DNA of 10,084 bases from an uncultured Desulfovibrionaceae bacterium. GTDB taxonomy: Bacteria; Desulfobacterota; Desulfovibrionia; Desulfovibrionales; Desulfovibrionaceae. Shown in pieces: positions 1 through 7,040 of the stretch. The stretch spans positions 1-10,084 of the forward strand of contig CASQEL010000048.1 in assembly GCA_949427775.1 (NCBI GenBank), read 5' to 3'. A model generated the notes under the pieces. The model worked only from the letters and a program-made list of their open reading frames with translations, was not told where the DNA came from and made no database searches. The position numbers were made by a program, and so were the translations under genes. Within the stretch, counting starts at the first letter, position 1; each line of letters opens with the position of its first letter.

Positions 1-37
1 CGGACGTAAAGCCGCCGGACGACGGAGCAGCGCCGAC

Positions 38-103
38 AAAAAACACGCCCCGCACAGCTGCGACGAACGTGGGGAACGTGCGTGGGCACAAGCTGTGCGG
101 GGC
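38..103 (-). terminator. Intrinsic terminator after the Crp/Fnr gene
   Basis: A perfect 13-bp inverted repeat, GCCCCGCACAGCT (47-59) and AGCTGTGCGGGGC (91-103), encloses a 31-nt loop. On the minus strand the stem is followed, after three bases, by a run of six T (A run at 38-43 on the plus strand). It lies about 110 bp beyond the stop of the minus-strand regulator, so it most likely ends that transcript. The loop is longer than usual for an intrinsic terminator. No T run follows on the plus side, so it should work in one direction. Bases 1-37 show no supportable gene. Between this stem and the stop codon there are smaller GC-rich repeats, such as CCGCGACG (118-125) with CGTCGCGG (143-150). 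Confidence 0.7.
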
Positions 104-212
104 AAAATCATACGCTGCCGCGACGGATTATTGGGGACATGTCGTCGCGGACATCGTCAAAAGGATTACAGCATACCGGCGTCGTTGGGGGAAAGAACGC
201 CGCATGCGCATG

Positions 213-968
213 TCAGGCCGCGTACTTCGCCAGCTTGTCCACGTCGGAAATCACCAGACGGGACTTGGTGCAGCGGGCGATAACGCCCTCGTCTTTGAGG
301 CGGCGCAGAATCTTGCCGAGCCAGCTGCGGCGCACGCACAACAGAGAAGCAATTTCCTCGTGCGTGACGCCCAGGGGAATTTCCAACGCGTTGTCATAGC
401 TGCGCGACAGTTCCAGCATCAGTTTACAGGTATTGGAAAAGGCGTTTCCGCCCGCCACATTGACGAGGCGTCGCACATAATACATGTTTTTTACAGCTTG
501 AGCATTGATCAGACTGAGCATCAGCTGCGGATGCTCCACGGCGAACTCTTCCGTAAGAATGCCATCCGCTCCAAAGAAGTACACTTCCACAGGTGTGATG
601 CTGTATACGACGGTACGTGTGTTGTTGTAGTTGTGCATAGCCACGTCGTACAACAAGGTACCTTCGCCCATATGATACAGGGTGATGTCCCGCTCATGGT
701 TGTCAACATAGAATAGCCGGGCTTTTCCATGTTTAAGATAATACACGCCACGCTGTCCTTCCTGTACCGGAGGAATAATTTCTTTGGCCTTGAAGTGCAG
801 TTTTTTGCCGAGATGCAGCACATTTTCCCATTCCCGGCTGGCGTTGGCAAGCCAGATGGGATTGCAGTTGGTTTCACGGCGACGTTCCATGCCCGAATGC
901 GCCGCGCGCGGCGGAGAAACCTTGCCGTATGTTTCAAACGGGACCGCTTTTCTTGCTGAATAACCCAT
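213..968 (-). CDS. Crp/Fnr-family transcriptional regulator
   Basis: This 251-aa protein has the Crp/Fnr layout: an N-terminal extension (1-40), a cyclic-nucleotide-type beta barrel (about 45-140), a long dimerisation helix (about 141-172) and a winged helix-turn-helix (about 176-245). The HTH core is VTHEEIASLLCVRRSWLGKI (201-220). The recognition helix reads RRSWLGKILRRL instead of the usual R-E-T-V-x-R pattern, so it may read an unusual site. The barrel lacks the cAMP-contact signature (GELAL...PRAATV), and there is no N-terminal cysteine cluster for an Fnr iron-sulfur centre, so the effector is unknown. The ATG at 968 is chosen because GGAGG sits 6 nt upstream (975-979); the internal Met27 has no ribosome site. 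A palindrome upstream suggests autoregulation. The family call is firm; the regulon cannot be read from the sequence. Confidence 0.88.
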   Translation of the reverse strand: MGYSARKAVPFETYGKVSPPRAAHSGMERRRETNCNPIWLANASREWENVLHLGKKLHFKAKEIIPPVQEGQRGVYYLKHGKARLFYVDNHERDITLYHMGEGTLLYDVAMHNYNNTRTVVYSITPVEVYFFGADGILTEEFAVEHPQLMLSLINAQAVKNMYYVRRLVNVAGGNAFSNTCKLMLELSRSYDNALEIPLGVTHEEIASLLCVRRSWLGKILRRLKDEGVIARCTKSRLVISDVDKLAKYAA

Positions 969-991
969 AAGTAACCTCCATTAGACGATAA

Positions 992-1015
992 ATACACAAA
1001 TCAAACTTTGTGTAT
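992..1015. promoter_or_regulatory. Operator-like palindrome upstream of the Crp/Fnr gene
   Basis: A perfect 9-bp inverted repeat, ATACACAAA (992-1000) and TTTGTGTAT (1007-1015), is separated by 6 bp. The 6-bp spacing is typical of Crp/Fnr-dimer sites, but the half-site is not the classic TGTGA or TTGAT inward-facing core. It lies 24 bp upstream of the regulator's ATG and just downstream of the inferred -10 box, where a bound dimer would block transcription. Autorepression is therefore likely but is inferred. No T run follows, so it does not look like a terminator. Confidence 0.5.
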
Positions 1016-1020
1016 GAAGA

Positions 1021-1048
1021 AGCATAGCATAACTTCGTACCTATGCAA
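1021..1048 (-). promoter_or_regulatory. Candidate sigma70 promoter of the Crp/Fnr gene
   Basis: On the minus strand, TTGCAT (1043-1048) and TATGCT (1021-1026) are separated by 16 bp, and each matches four of six consensus bases. Transcription would start near 1013, inside the palindrome at 992-1015, giving a leader of about 45 nt with GGAGG before the ATG. The placement makes sense, but the boxes are only moderate matches. Confidence 0.35.
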
Positions 1049-1115
1049 CAGCTAATTTGCAACTGAGAAGACAAAAATCGTGCGGCCACGGCAAACACTT
1101 CAACAGTCGACATGC

Positions 1116-1157
1116 GAAGCGGCGACAGGGCCGCTTTCGCCGCCCTGCCGCCGCTTC
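1116..1157 (-). terminator. Large GC-rich hairpin after slyD
   Basis: GAAGCGGCG-A-CAGGGC (1116-1131) pairs with GCCCTG-C-CGCCGCTTC (1142-1157): 15 of 16 positions pair, with one A/C mismatch and a 10-nt loop. It lies 33 bp past the slyD stop, between slyD and the promoter of the next minus-strand gene, which is a sensible place for transcript termination. However, no U run follows on the minus strand; the five T come before the stem. It is therefore either a weak or factor-assisted terminator, or a 3'-end stabilising hairpin. Confidence 0.4.
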
Positions 1158-1189
1158 AAAAAGCGTCGTGCGCCCGCGCCGTATGCGCG

Positions 1190-1612
1190 CTACCGCACCT
1201 TCACGATTTCAATTTCAAACGTCAGGGTCTTGCCTGCCAGCGGATGGTTGGCATTGAGCACGATTTCCTCATCGCTCACGGCATCAATGGTCACATCCAT
1301 CTCGCCCTCGTCACTGCTCAACTGCAACTGCATGCCCACTTCCGGCGTGATATGCGCGGGCACATGGCTGCGATCCACAGTGAAGACCAACTCCTCGTCT
1401 ATATCGCCGTAGGCCTCCGCCGGAGGAATGGTGACCGTCACAGTGTCACCGGCTTCCTTGCCCATGACGGCGGCCTCAAACCCCGCGATGAGCTGCTGTT
1501 TGCCCATGACAAATTCCAGCGGCTCCCGATCGCGGGAAGAGTCGAATACGGTTCCGTCGGCAAGAGTGCCGGTATAATGCGCGCTGACGGTATCGCCGTT
1601 TTTGATAGGCAT
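1190..1612 (-). CDS. slyD: SlyD-type FKBP peptidyl-prolyl cis-trans isomerase
   Basis: This 140-aa cytoplasmic folding helper catalyses cis-trans isomerisation of X-Pro bonds and acts as a chaperone. The split FKBP domain shows HYTGTLADGTVFDSS (12-26), the pocket stretch LIAGFEAAVMGKEAGD (41-56) and IPPAEAYGD (62-70). The chaperone insert-in-flap segment follows (about 72-118). The chain closes with the SlyD/FkpA-like signature NHPLAGKTLTFEI (122-134). Unlike E. coli SlyD it has no His/Cys-rich metal-binding tail, as in many short bacterial SlyD proteins, so a role in nickel delivery is not supported. The ATG at 1612 is preferred over an upstream in-frame start (1672) because GAGGGAG sits about 6 nt before it and the homology begins MPIKNGD. 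It is divergent from lysA, with 199 bp between the starts. Confidence 0.92.
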   Translation of the reverse strand: MPIKNGDTVSAHYTGTLADGTVFDSSRDREPLEFVMGKQQLIAGFEAAVMGKEAGDTVTVTIPPAEAYGDIDEELVFTVDRSHVPAHITPEVGMQLQLSSDEGEMDVTIDAVSDEEIVLNANHPLAGKTLTFEIEIVKVR

Positions 1613-1743
1613 AAAAAACTCCCTCAAGATAAAAATTTTTTTTACACAAGCACGGGCTGTCGCGAATGTCAATCCGCTCCCGAGGCTGACACAGGCAAAG
1701 TATCTTCGTTCGTGCGATTGCCCCGCGACTTCGTTCCCCTCCC

Positions 1744-1769
1744 TTGACAGACGCTATTCCGTATATAAC
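1744..1769 (+). promoter_or_regulatory. Candidate lysA promoter
   Basis: A perfect -35 hexamer TTGACA (1744-1749) is followed by TATAAC (1764-1769), five of six matches to the -10 consensus. The 14-bp spacer is shorter than the optimal 17, so use of exactly this pair is uncertain. It lies 43 bp upstream of the lysA start and the surrounding DNA is AT-rich. On the opposite strand, TTGACA (1667-1672) may serve slyD, but I see no good -10 for it. Confidence 0.45.
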
Positions 1770-1811
1770 AAATACTGTTTCCAATATTCTTCTCGCACGA
1801 GGTTTCACAGC

Positions 1812-3086
1812 ATGTCCAACATCCGCTCTTCCTGTACGGACGCTTGCAATTTCTTCGGCAAACATACCCCACGGGAACTGGCCGAACGCTTCGGCACCCC
1901 GCTGTACGTCTATAATGAAAACATTCTCCGCCAACGCTGCCGGGAATTGCGCGGCCTGTCCGCCCACCCCGGTTTTCGCGTCAACTATTCGGCCAAAGCC
2001 AACACCAACCTGACGCTGTTGTCCATCGTGCATGACGAAGGCTGCGTGGTGGACGCCATGTCCCCCGGCGAACTGCACATGAACCGGCTGGCCGGTTTCG
2101 CCCCCAAGGATATTCTTTACGTCTGCAACAATGTTTCCGATGAAGAGCTGCGCAACGCCATCGACAACGGCGTGACGGTCAGCGTGGACTCGTTGTCCCA
2201 GATCGCCCGCTACGGCCGTCTCAATCCCGGCGGTCGGATCATGGTGCGCTTCAATCCCGGCATCGGCGCGGGGCATCATCAAAAAGTGATCACCGCGGGC
2301 AAGGAAACGAAGTTCGGCGTCACGCCCGATAATATGGACGACGTTTTCACGCTGCTCCGTGAGCACAAGCTTACTCTGGCGGGCATAAATCAGCACATAG
2401 GCTCGCTGTTCATGGAACCGCGGGGGTATCTGGAAGCCGCCGCGTTTCTGCTGTCTCTGGCCGAGAGACTGCCCGACGGCGCGCTGGAGACGCTGGAAAT
2501 CATCGACTTCGGGGGCGGCTTCGGCATTCCCTACCATAAATATGAGCAGGAATCCCGGCTGGATATGGCCGAATTGGGACACAACCTGCACGGGTTGCTC
2601 ACCGACTGGTCGCAGCGCACCGGGTACAGGGGACGCTTTTATGTGGAGCCGGGCCGTTATGTGGTCGCCGAATGCGGCGTCCTGCTGGGCCGGGTCCATG
2701 CGGTCAAGAACAACGGCGAAAACCGCTACGTGGGCACGGATCTGGGCTTCAACGTGCTGGTGCGCCCGGCCATGTACGACTCGTTCCATGACATCGAAAT
2801 TTATCGCGAAGGCGGCGAACCCGACGCCTCCACGGAAATCCAGACCATTGTGGGCAACATCTGCGAAAGCGGGGACATTCTGGCCAAAAAACGCGCGCTT
2901 CCCCCCATTCGCGAAGACGACGTGCTGGGCGTGCTGGATGCCGGCGCCTACGGCTACGTGATGGCCTCCACCTACAACCAGCGCCTGCGCCCGGCGGAAG
3001 TGCTCATCGACGCCGACGGCGACGCCCGTTGCATCCGCCGTCGCGAGACCCTTGAAGATCTCCTGGCCGGATACGCGGATCTGTAA
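1812..3086 (+). CDS. lysA: Diaminopimelate decarboxylase
   Basis: This 424-aa fold-type III PLP enzyme removes CO2 from meso-diaminopimelate to give L-lysine, the last step of lysine synthesis, in the cytoplasm. Visible landmarks are the PLP-binding lysine in YSAKAN (K62), HQKVITAGKETKFG (156-169), the HIGS motif (195-198), the phosphate loop FGGGFG (233-238), EPGRYVV (279-285), the catalytic cysteine in CESGD (351-355) that comes from the partner subunit, and the active-site tyrosine region GAYGYVMASTYN (378-389). Length fits LysA (about 400-430). The frame is open 70 codons further upstream, but the ATG at 1812 is chosen because GAGG lies 9 nt before it, the promoter lies between the two, and family members begin here. 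A related decarboxylase for arginine or carboxynorspermidine is less likely given the HQKV...KFG and CESGD context. Confidence 0.9.
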   Translation: MSNIRSSCTDACNFFGKHTPRELAERFGTPLYVYNENILRQRCRELRGLSAHPGFRVNYSAKANTNLTLLSIVHDEGCVVDAMSPGELHMNRLAGFAPKDILYVCNNVSDEELRNAIDNGVTVSVDSLSQIARYGRLNPGGRIMVRFNPGIGAGHHQKVITAGKETKFGVTPDNMDDVFTLLREHKLTLAGINQHIGSLFMEPRGYLEAAAFLLSLAERLPDGALETLEIIDFGGGFGIPYHKYEQESRLDMAELGHNLHGLLTDWSQRTGYRGRFYVEPGRYVVAECGVLLGRVHAVKNNGENRYVGTDLGFNVLVRPAMYDSFHDIEIYREGGEPDASTEIQTIVGNICESGDILAKKRALPPIREDDVLGVLDAGAYGYVMASTYNQRLRPAEVLIDADGDARCIRRRETLEDLLAGYADL

Positions 3087-3135
3087 ATCTTTTTGTTCCC
3101 CGCATTGCCTGCGCATATCGCAATGCCTGTTCTGC

Positions 3136-3178
3136 GGGGAAGGTCGGAACTCTTCCGCCTTCCCCACGCGCACTTTTT
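3136..3178 (+). terminator. Hairpin with T run between lysA and the MATE gene
   Basis: GGGGAAGG (3136-3143), a bulged T, and CGGAA (3145-3149) pair perfectly with TTCCG (3153-3157) and CCTTCCCC (3158-3165) around a CTC loop: 13 bp in all. A run of five T (3174-3178) follows after 8 nt, a little farther than ideal. It begins 49 bp past the lysA stop and ends 14 bp before the MATE start, so it should reduce read-through. Two overlapping alternative stems lie just upstream, so it might be conditional. Confidence 0.55.
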
Positions 3179-3192
3179 CGCCCCCCGACGCC

Positions 3193-4581
3193 ATGCCCGC
3201 ACACGCCCCCACTCCCGATCTCAGCACCACTCCGCGCAGCATCTGGAGGCTTACCTGGCCCCAGATGCTGATGATGTTCCTGGTCTTCTGCATCGGATTC
3301 ACCGACGTCTGGACGGCGGGGCACATCAGCGGAGACGTGCAGGCGGCCTTCGGCATCGTGACGCAATGCGTGATGTTCATGCTCATGGTGGTCATGGCCA
3401 TGTCCAGCGGCGGCATGGCCGCCGTCAGCCAGTCCATCGGCGCGGGGCGCGCCCGGCGCGCCCGGCGCTACATCGCCATGATGGTGCTGGGCAGCCTGGG
3501 CCTGGGCCTGTTGGCGGCCGCGCTGGGGTATTTTTCACAGGGCCTGTTGTTCCGGGCGCTTATGACGCCGGACGCCATTCTGCCCATCACCCGGGAATAC
3601 TGGGGCATATCCCTGCTGACCCTGCCCGCGCACTATGTCTTTTCCGCCACGGGCGTCATGTTCCGGGCCACGCGTCAGGTCTTTCAGCCGCTGTGGGTCA
3701 CCGCCGCCATCTGCATGTGCAACCTGTTCGGCAACCTGGGATTCGGTCTGGGATATTGGGGGCTGCCCGCGCACGGCTATGTGGGTATCGCCTGGACCAC
3801 CTTCGGCGCCCTGCTGACGGGCGCGCTGCTCAACTGTCTGTTGCTGATCCGCAGCGGTTGGCTTGACCGGCGGGACATCCCCCCATTGCGCTGGGTACGC
3901 CGGGGAGCACGCTATCTGATCAATGTCGCCCTGCCCGCCGGGGCCACGCAGGTCGTCTGGCACACAGGCTATCTGACCCTGTTCGCCATAGTGGCCTCCC
4001 TGCCCCACGACAGCGTCAACGCCCTGGCCGGATTTACGGCGGGCCTGCGCGTGGAAGCCCTGCTGTTTCTGCCCGGTCAGGCCTTCGGCATGACGGCCTC
4101 CATCCTGGTGGGCAATTCCCTGGGCGCGTGCAACCGGGCCGAGGCCCGGCGGCTGGCCCGCCTGCTGCTGGTCTGCGGCTGCGGGTTCATGACGTTGACG
4201 GCAACGGTCATCTGGCCCTTTATGAGCGACATCGCCGGGCAATTGTCCCAGGTTCCCGGCGTGCAGGCGCGGATCGTGGACTATCTGCGCTTCAATCTCG
4301 TTTCCGCGCCTTTCACCGCCGCCAGCATGATCCTGGGCGGCGTCATGGTCGGCGCGGGAGCCACCCGCTACAACCTCGCGGTGTTCGGGAGCTGTTTCTG
4401 GCTGGTGCGTCTTCCTCTGGCCTGGCTGTTCGGGCACATCATCTGGGCCGATGCTTCGGGCGTCTTCATGGCCATGTCGGCCTCCCAGGCAGTCCAGTCG
4501 ACCATCATGCTCCACGTGCTCCTGCAGCGCGACTGGATGCGTTTCGCCATGCACCACAACTGTCATTCACGATCGCATTGA
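3193..4581 (+). CDS. MATE-family multidrug/Na+-type efflux transporter
   Basis: This 462-aa inner-membrane protein has about twelve hydrophobic segments arranged as two MatE-type halves (about 18-215 and 238-440). The first half opens IWRLTWPQMLMMFLVFCIGF (17-36) followed by TDVWTAGHISGD, the usual first-helix region with its conserved Asp. The second half has ALPAGATQVVWHTGY (246-260) and PGQAFGMTASILVGNSLGA (294-312), typical of the repeat. The family moves organic cations or other small molecules out of the cell against Na+ or H+; some relatives move envelope lipids, so the substrate is open. An Arg-rich cytoplasmic loop (GRARRARR, 85-92) is encoded by a tandem 9-nt repeat (3447-3464). The start at 3193 has no clear ribosome site, but it gives the normal family N-terminus. 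It lies 44 bp before the DUF2156 gene and is probably co-transcribed with it. Confidence 0.87.
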   Translation: MPAHAPTPDLSTTPRSIWRLTWPQMLMMFLVFCIGFTDVWTAGHISGDVQAAFGIVTQCVMFMLMVVMAMSSGGMAAVSQSIGAGRARRARRYIAMMVLGSLGLGLLAAALGYFSQGLLFRALMTPDAILPITREYWGISLLTLPAHYVFSATGVMFRATRQVFQPLWVTAAICMCNLFGNLGFGLGYWGLPAHGYVGIAWTTFGALLTGALLNCLLLIRSGWLDRRDIPPLRWVRRGARYLINVALPAGATQVVWHTGYLTLFAIVASLPHDSVNALAGFTAGLRVEALLFLPGQAFGMTASILVGNSLGACNRAEARRLARLLLVCGCGFMTLTATVIWPFMSDIAGQLSQVPGVQARIVDYLRFNLVSAPFTAASMILGGVMVGAGATRYNLAVFGSCFWLVRLPLAWLFGHIIWADASGVFMAMSASQAVQSTIMLHVLLQRDWMRFAMHHNCHSRSH

Positions 4582-4628
4582 GGCGAGGTCCGCAAACCTG
4601 CCCCGCGCAATGCCTTGAGGAGAACATG

Positions 4629-5534
4629 ATGAAAGATATTGCCTTCACCCCCGTTACCCTGGCGGAAAAGGAACGCTATCTGGAGCTCTGGGCGCGCACT
4701 CCGCGCCGTTCCATTGACTACACCCTGGCCAATCTTTGGGGCTGGGCCGGATACTACGGTCTGGAATGGTGCTTCGCCCACGGCCTGTGCTGGTTGCGCC
4801 AAACCCATCCGCAACAGGCGTTCTGGGCGCCGGTAGGCCCCTGGGACGAGGTGGACTGGGCAAACATGCCCTGCCTGCGTGGCGGCGCTTCCCTGGTGCG
4901 CGTGCCTGAAGAACTGCTGCGCCGCCTGGAGGCGGCCATGCCGGAGCGTGTCGCCGGCGAGGAAACCCGGGGCCAGTGGGAATACCTGTACAAAACCGAA
5001 GAGCTGGCGACGTTGCCCGGCAATCGTTTTCACAAAAAAAAGAATCATTTCAACGCCTATGTCAAGGCCTGCGGCGAGCCGGACTACCGCCCGCTGAATC
5101 CGGACGTCATGGAAGACGTGCTGGCCCTGCAGGATGAATGGTGCCAGTGGCACGAATGTGAGGGATCCCCGGCTCTTCAGGCGGAAAACGAAGCCATCAA
5201 CCGGGTGCTGGCCCATTGGGACGATATTCCCGACCTGGTCGGCGGTTCCCTGTATGCGGACGGACATATGGTGGCTTTCAGCGTGGGCGAAAAGCTGGAC
5301 GGCACGACGCTGGGGGTGCATTATGAAAAAGGCCGCAACGGGTATCGGGGGGTATACCAGGCCATGAACCGCTGCTTCGCCCAACAGGCCGGCCGGGGCC
5401 ATGTCCTGTTGAACCGCGCCCAGGATCTGGACGAGGAAGGGCTGCGGCAGGCCAAAATGGGGTATAATCCCACCGATTTTCTGCGCAAATACACGGTTGA
5501 GGTCGCGGCCGCCGATACCGCTACCGGGAAATGA
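4629..5534 (+). CDS. DUF2156 / lysyltransferase-like GNAT-fold protein
   Basis: This 301-aa soluble protein has the DUF2156 (phosphatidylglycerol lysyltransferase C-terminal) pattern: a first GNAT-like half, the basic motif LPGNRFHKKKNHFNAY (129-144), and the C-terminal motif LNRAQDLDEEGLRQAKMGYN (261-280) before RKYTVEV. In MprF this fold carries lysine from Lys-tRNA onto phosphatidylglycerol, but the membrane flippase half is missing here. Stand-alone members are poorly characterised and their substrate is unknown. Two adjacent ATGs are possible (4626 and 4629); GAGGAG (4617-4622) is 3 nt from the first and 6 nt from the second, so 4629 is preferred. It is sandwiched between a MATE transporter and an NlpC/P60 lipoprotein gene 21 nt downstream, with lysA nearby, which suggests an envelope-related aminoacyl or acyl transfer role. 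That role is inference. Confidence 0.82.
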   Translation: MKDIAFTPVTLAEKERYLELWARTPRRSIDYTLANLWGWAGYYGLEWCFAHGLCWLRQTHPQQAFWAPVGPWDEVDWANMPCLRGGASLVRVPEELLRRLEAAMPERVAGEETRGQWEYLYKTEELATLPGNRFHKKKNHFNAYVKACGEPDYRPLNPDVMEDVLALQDEWCQWHECEGSPALQAENEAINRVLAHWDDIPDLVGGSLYADGHMVAFSVGEKLDGTTLGVHYEKGRNGYRGVYQAMNRCFAQQAGRGHVLLNRAQDLDEEGLRQAKMGYNPTDFLRKYTVEVAAADTATGK

Positions 5535-5555
5535 CCCCAGGAGCGCTTCTCCGAC

Positions 5556-6914
5556 ATGAAGATACGTCTTGTTCGTCTGGTTCTGCCGCTGTGTCTGTTG
5601 GTTCTGACCGCCTGCACCACCCGCAAACCCGTCCCTACCCGCGAAGGCACACTGCCGACGTACATGAACATGGTCAAAGACCTGAACACCTTTCCGCAGG
5701 ATTTGACCGTCTATGCCCAACGGATCGGGAACAATCGCAATCTGCTTTCGGCCGAGGAGCAGACGCAACAGGACGCCCGGTTCAACAGGATGTTTTTCGG
5801 CCCGTGGGACATGACGCGCGCAACTATCAAACGTCGGGAAGTGCAGGCGCTCTTCGGCCGGGGACCACGCGGCTATATTCAGGGCAGCCGGCGCTGGAGC
5901 GAGACGGACTGGAACGCCATGAAGAGCAATGCCGATCTCAAGCGCTATCCCTCGCGCGCCACGCCGGGCATCACTCTGCGTCACACCAATCTGCGGGAAC
6001 TGCCCACCAGCCTGCCGAGCTTTTCCGAGCCCACGCCGGACCCGGTGGCCAACCCCTTCGACAACTTCCAGTACTCCGCCCTGCCCATGGGCACGCCGCT
6101 GTTCATCGCCCATACCAGCCGCGACAAGCTCTGGCATTTTGTGGAAACCCCTCTGGCCGGGGGATGGGTGCGCGCCGACGACGTAGGCGTGGTGGACGAC
6201 GCTTTCGAGCGCCGTTACCGCAACGGGCACTACGCCGCGCTGATCCGCGACAACGTGAATGTGCGTACGAGCCGGGGCAATCAACCCGGCCGGGTGCACA
6301 TCGGCGCCGTCTTCCCGGTGGTCGGACGGGAAGGAGACAACCTCCGGATATTGGCGCCCGTGGGCGGCGCGGAAGGCCGGGCCGTCACGGACACGGCGCT
6401 GCTCGCCGACGCCGACGCCGTCATCAAGCCCCTGCCCTTGCTGCCCGGGCTCGTCGCCAGGATCGGCAACGAGATGCTGGGACAACGCTACGGCTGGGGC
6501 GGCATGTTTGAAAACCGCGACTGTTCCGCCACCACGCGGGATCTGTTCACGCCCTTCGGCATCTGGCTGCCCCGCAACTCGGCCGCCCAGGCCCGAGCCG
6601 GTCGCCTGGAGAACCTGCGGGATCTGAGCCCGCAAGCCAGGGAACGGACCATTCTGGACACAGGTACGCCGTTTCTGAGCCTGATCTGGATGAAAGGACA
6701 TATCGGCCTGTACATAGGCAAATACAAGGGGCAGGCCGCCATGTTTCACAACGTTTGGGGAGTGCGCGTTCTTGATGAAAAGGGAGAGGACGGACGGCAC
6801 GTCATCGGCCGTTGCGTGGTGACCTCTCTCCAGCCCGGCAGGGAACTGCCCAATCTGGCCGAGGGCATGACATTGCGGGATCGTCTTCTGGGCGTCTCCA
6901 CCATGCCCAAATAA
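5556..6914 (+). CDS. SH3b-NlpC/P60 lipoprotein, peptidoglycan endopeptidase
   Basis: This 452-aa exported enzyme probably cuts the gamma-D-Glu-DAP bond in peptidoglycan stem peptides. A signal peptide ends in the lipobox LTAC (C20) with Thr at +2, so it is a lipoprotein likely sorted to the outer membrane. Next come a helical N-terminal segment (about 35-125), two SH3b domains (about 130-212, with GGWVRADDVGVV, and 215-290, with NVRTSRG), and the NlpC/P60 domain (about 295-440). Catalytic residues are visible: Cys323 in RDCSATTRD, His382 in MKGHIGLYIG and the third polar residue His398 in MFHNVWG. YGWGG (312-316) precedes the Cys as usual. As I recall, a D. vulgaris homologue with this layout has a solved structure. 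The start follows AGGAG (5539-5543) at a long 12-nt spacing, 21 nt after the DUF2156 stop, so it is likely co-translated in the same operon. Confidence 0.9.
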   Translation: MKIRLVRLVLPLCLLVLTACTTRKPVPTREGTLPTYMNMVKDLNTFPQDLTVYAQRIGNNRNLLSAEEQTQQDARFNRMFFGPWDMTRATIKRREVQALFGRGPRGYIQGSRRWSETDWNAMKSNADLKRYPSRATPGITLRHTNLRELPTSLPSFSEPTPDPVANPFDNFQYSALPMGTPLFIAHTSRDKLWHFVETPLAGGWVRADDVGVVDDAFERRYRNGHYAALIRDNVNVRTSRGNQPGRVHIGAVFPVVGREGDNLRILAPVGGAEGRAVTDTALLADADAVIKPLPLLPGLVARIGNEMLGQRYGWGGMFENRDCSATTRDLFTPFGIWLPRNSAAQARAGRLENLRDLSPQARERTILDTGTPFLSLIWMKGHIGLYIGKYKGQAAMFHNVWGVRVLDEKGEDGRHVIGRCVVTSLQPGRELPNLAEGMTLRDRLLGVSTMPK

Positions 6915-6937
6915 GCGCTTGCGCCATCCGACACGAC

Positions 6938-6990
6938 AAAAAATAACCGTCTGTCCATACCGACAACATTACCGCCGGTATGGACAGACG
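6938..6990 (-). terminator. Intrinsic terminator between the NlpC/P60 and MCP genes
   Basis: A perfect 15-bp inverted repeat, CGTCTGTCCATACCG (6948-6962) and CGGTATGGACAGACG (6976-6990), has a 13-nt loop. On the minus strand a T-rich run (A run at 6938-6944) follows after three bases, so it ends the minus-strand chemoreceptor transcript. It lies 33 bp past the stop of the plus-strand NlpC/P60 gene and may also slow that transcript, although no T run follows on the plus side. This is the best terminator in the window. Confidence 0.82.
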
Positions 6991-7040
6991 CATATGATGC
7001 GCCGCCGCGGGCGATGCGACGGCGCTACAGCCGACGTTGC

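Noticed and set aside
69..716. Plus-strand 215-codon frame opposite the Crp/Fnr gene
   Set aside because: It is a shadow of the regulator, runs through the terminator stem and has no supported start.
1029..1039. ATAACTTCGTA, matching 11 bases of a loxP arm
   Set aside because: The spacer and second arm of loxP are absent, and the match lies within a natural promoter region; chance similarity.
1643..1650. TACACAAG upstream of slyD, resembling one arm of the 992-1015 palindrome
   Set aside because: There is no matching second arm at 6-bp spacing; a single 7-of-8 match is expected by chance.
1476..3437. Long minus-strand open frame (653 codons) opposite lysA
   Set aside because: It overlaps slyD, all of lysA and the MATE start in the antisense sense, and its residues form no recognisable domain.
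4563..6800. Long minus-strand open frame (745 codons) opposite DUF2156 and NlpC/P60
   Set aside because: It is antisense to two well-recognised genes, shows no family motif and reflects low stop frequency in GC-rich DNA.
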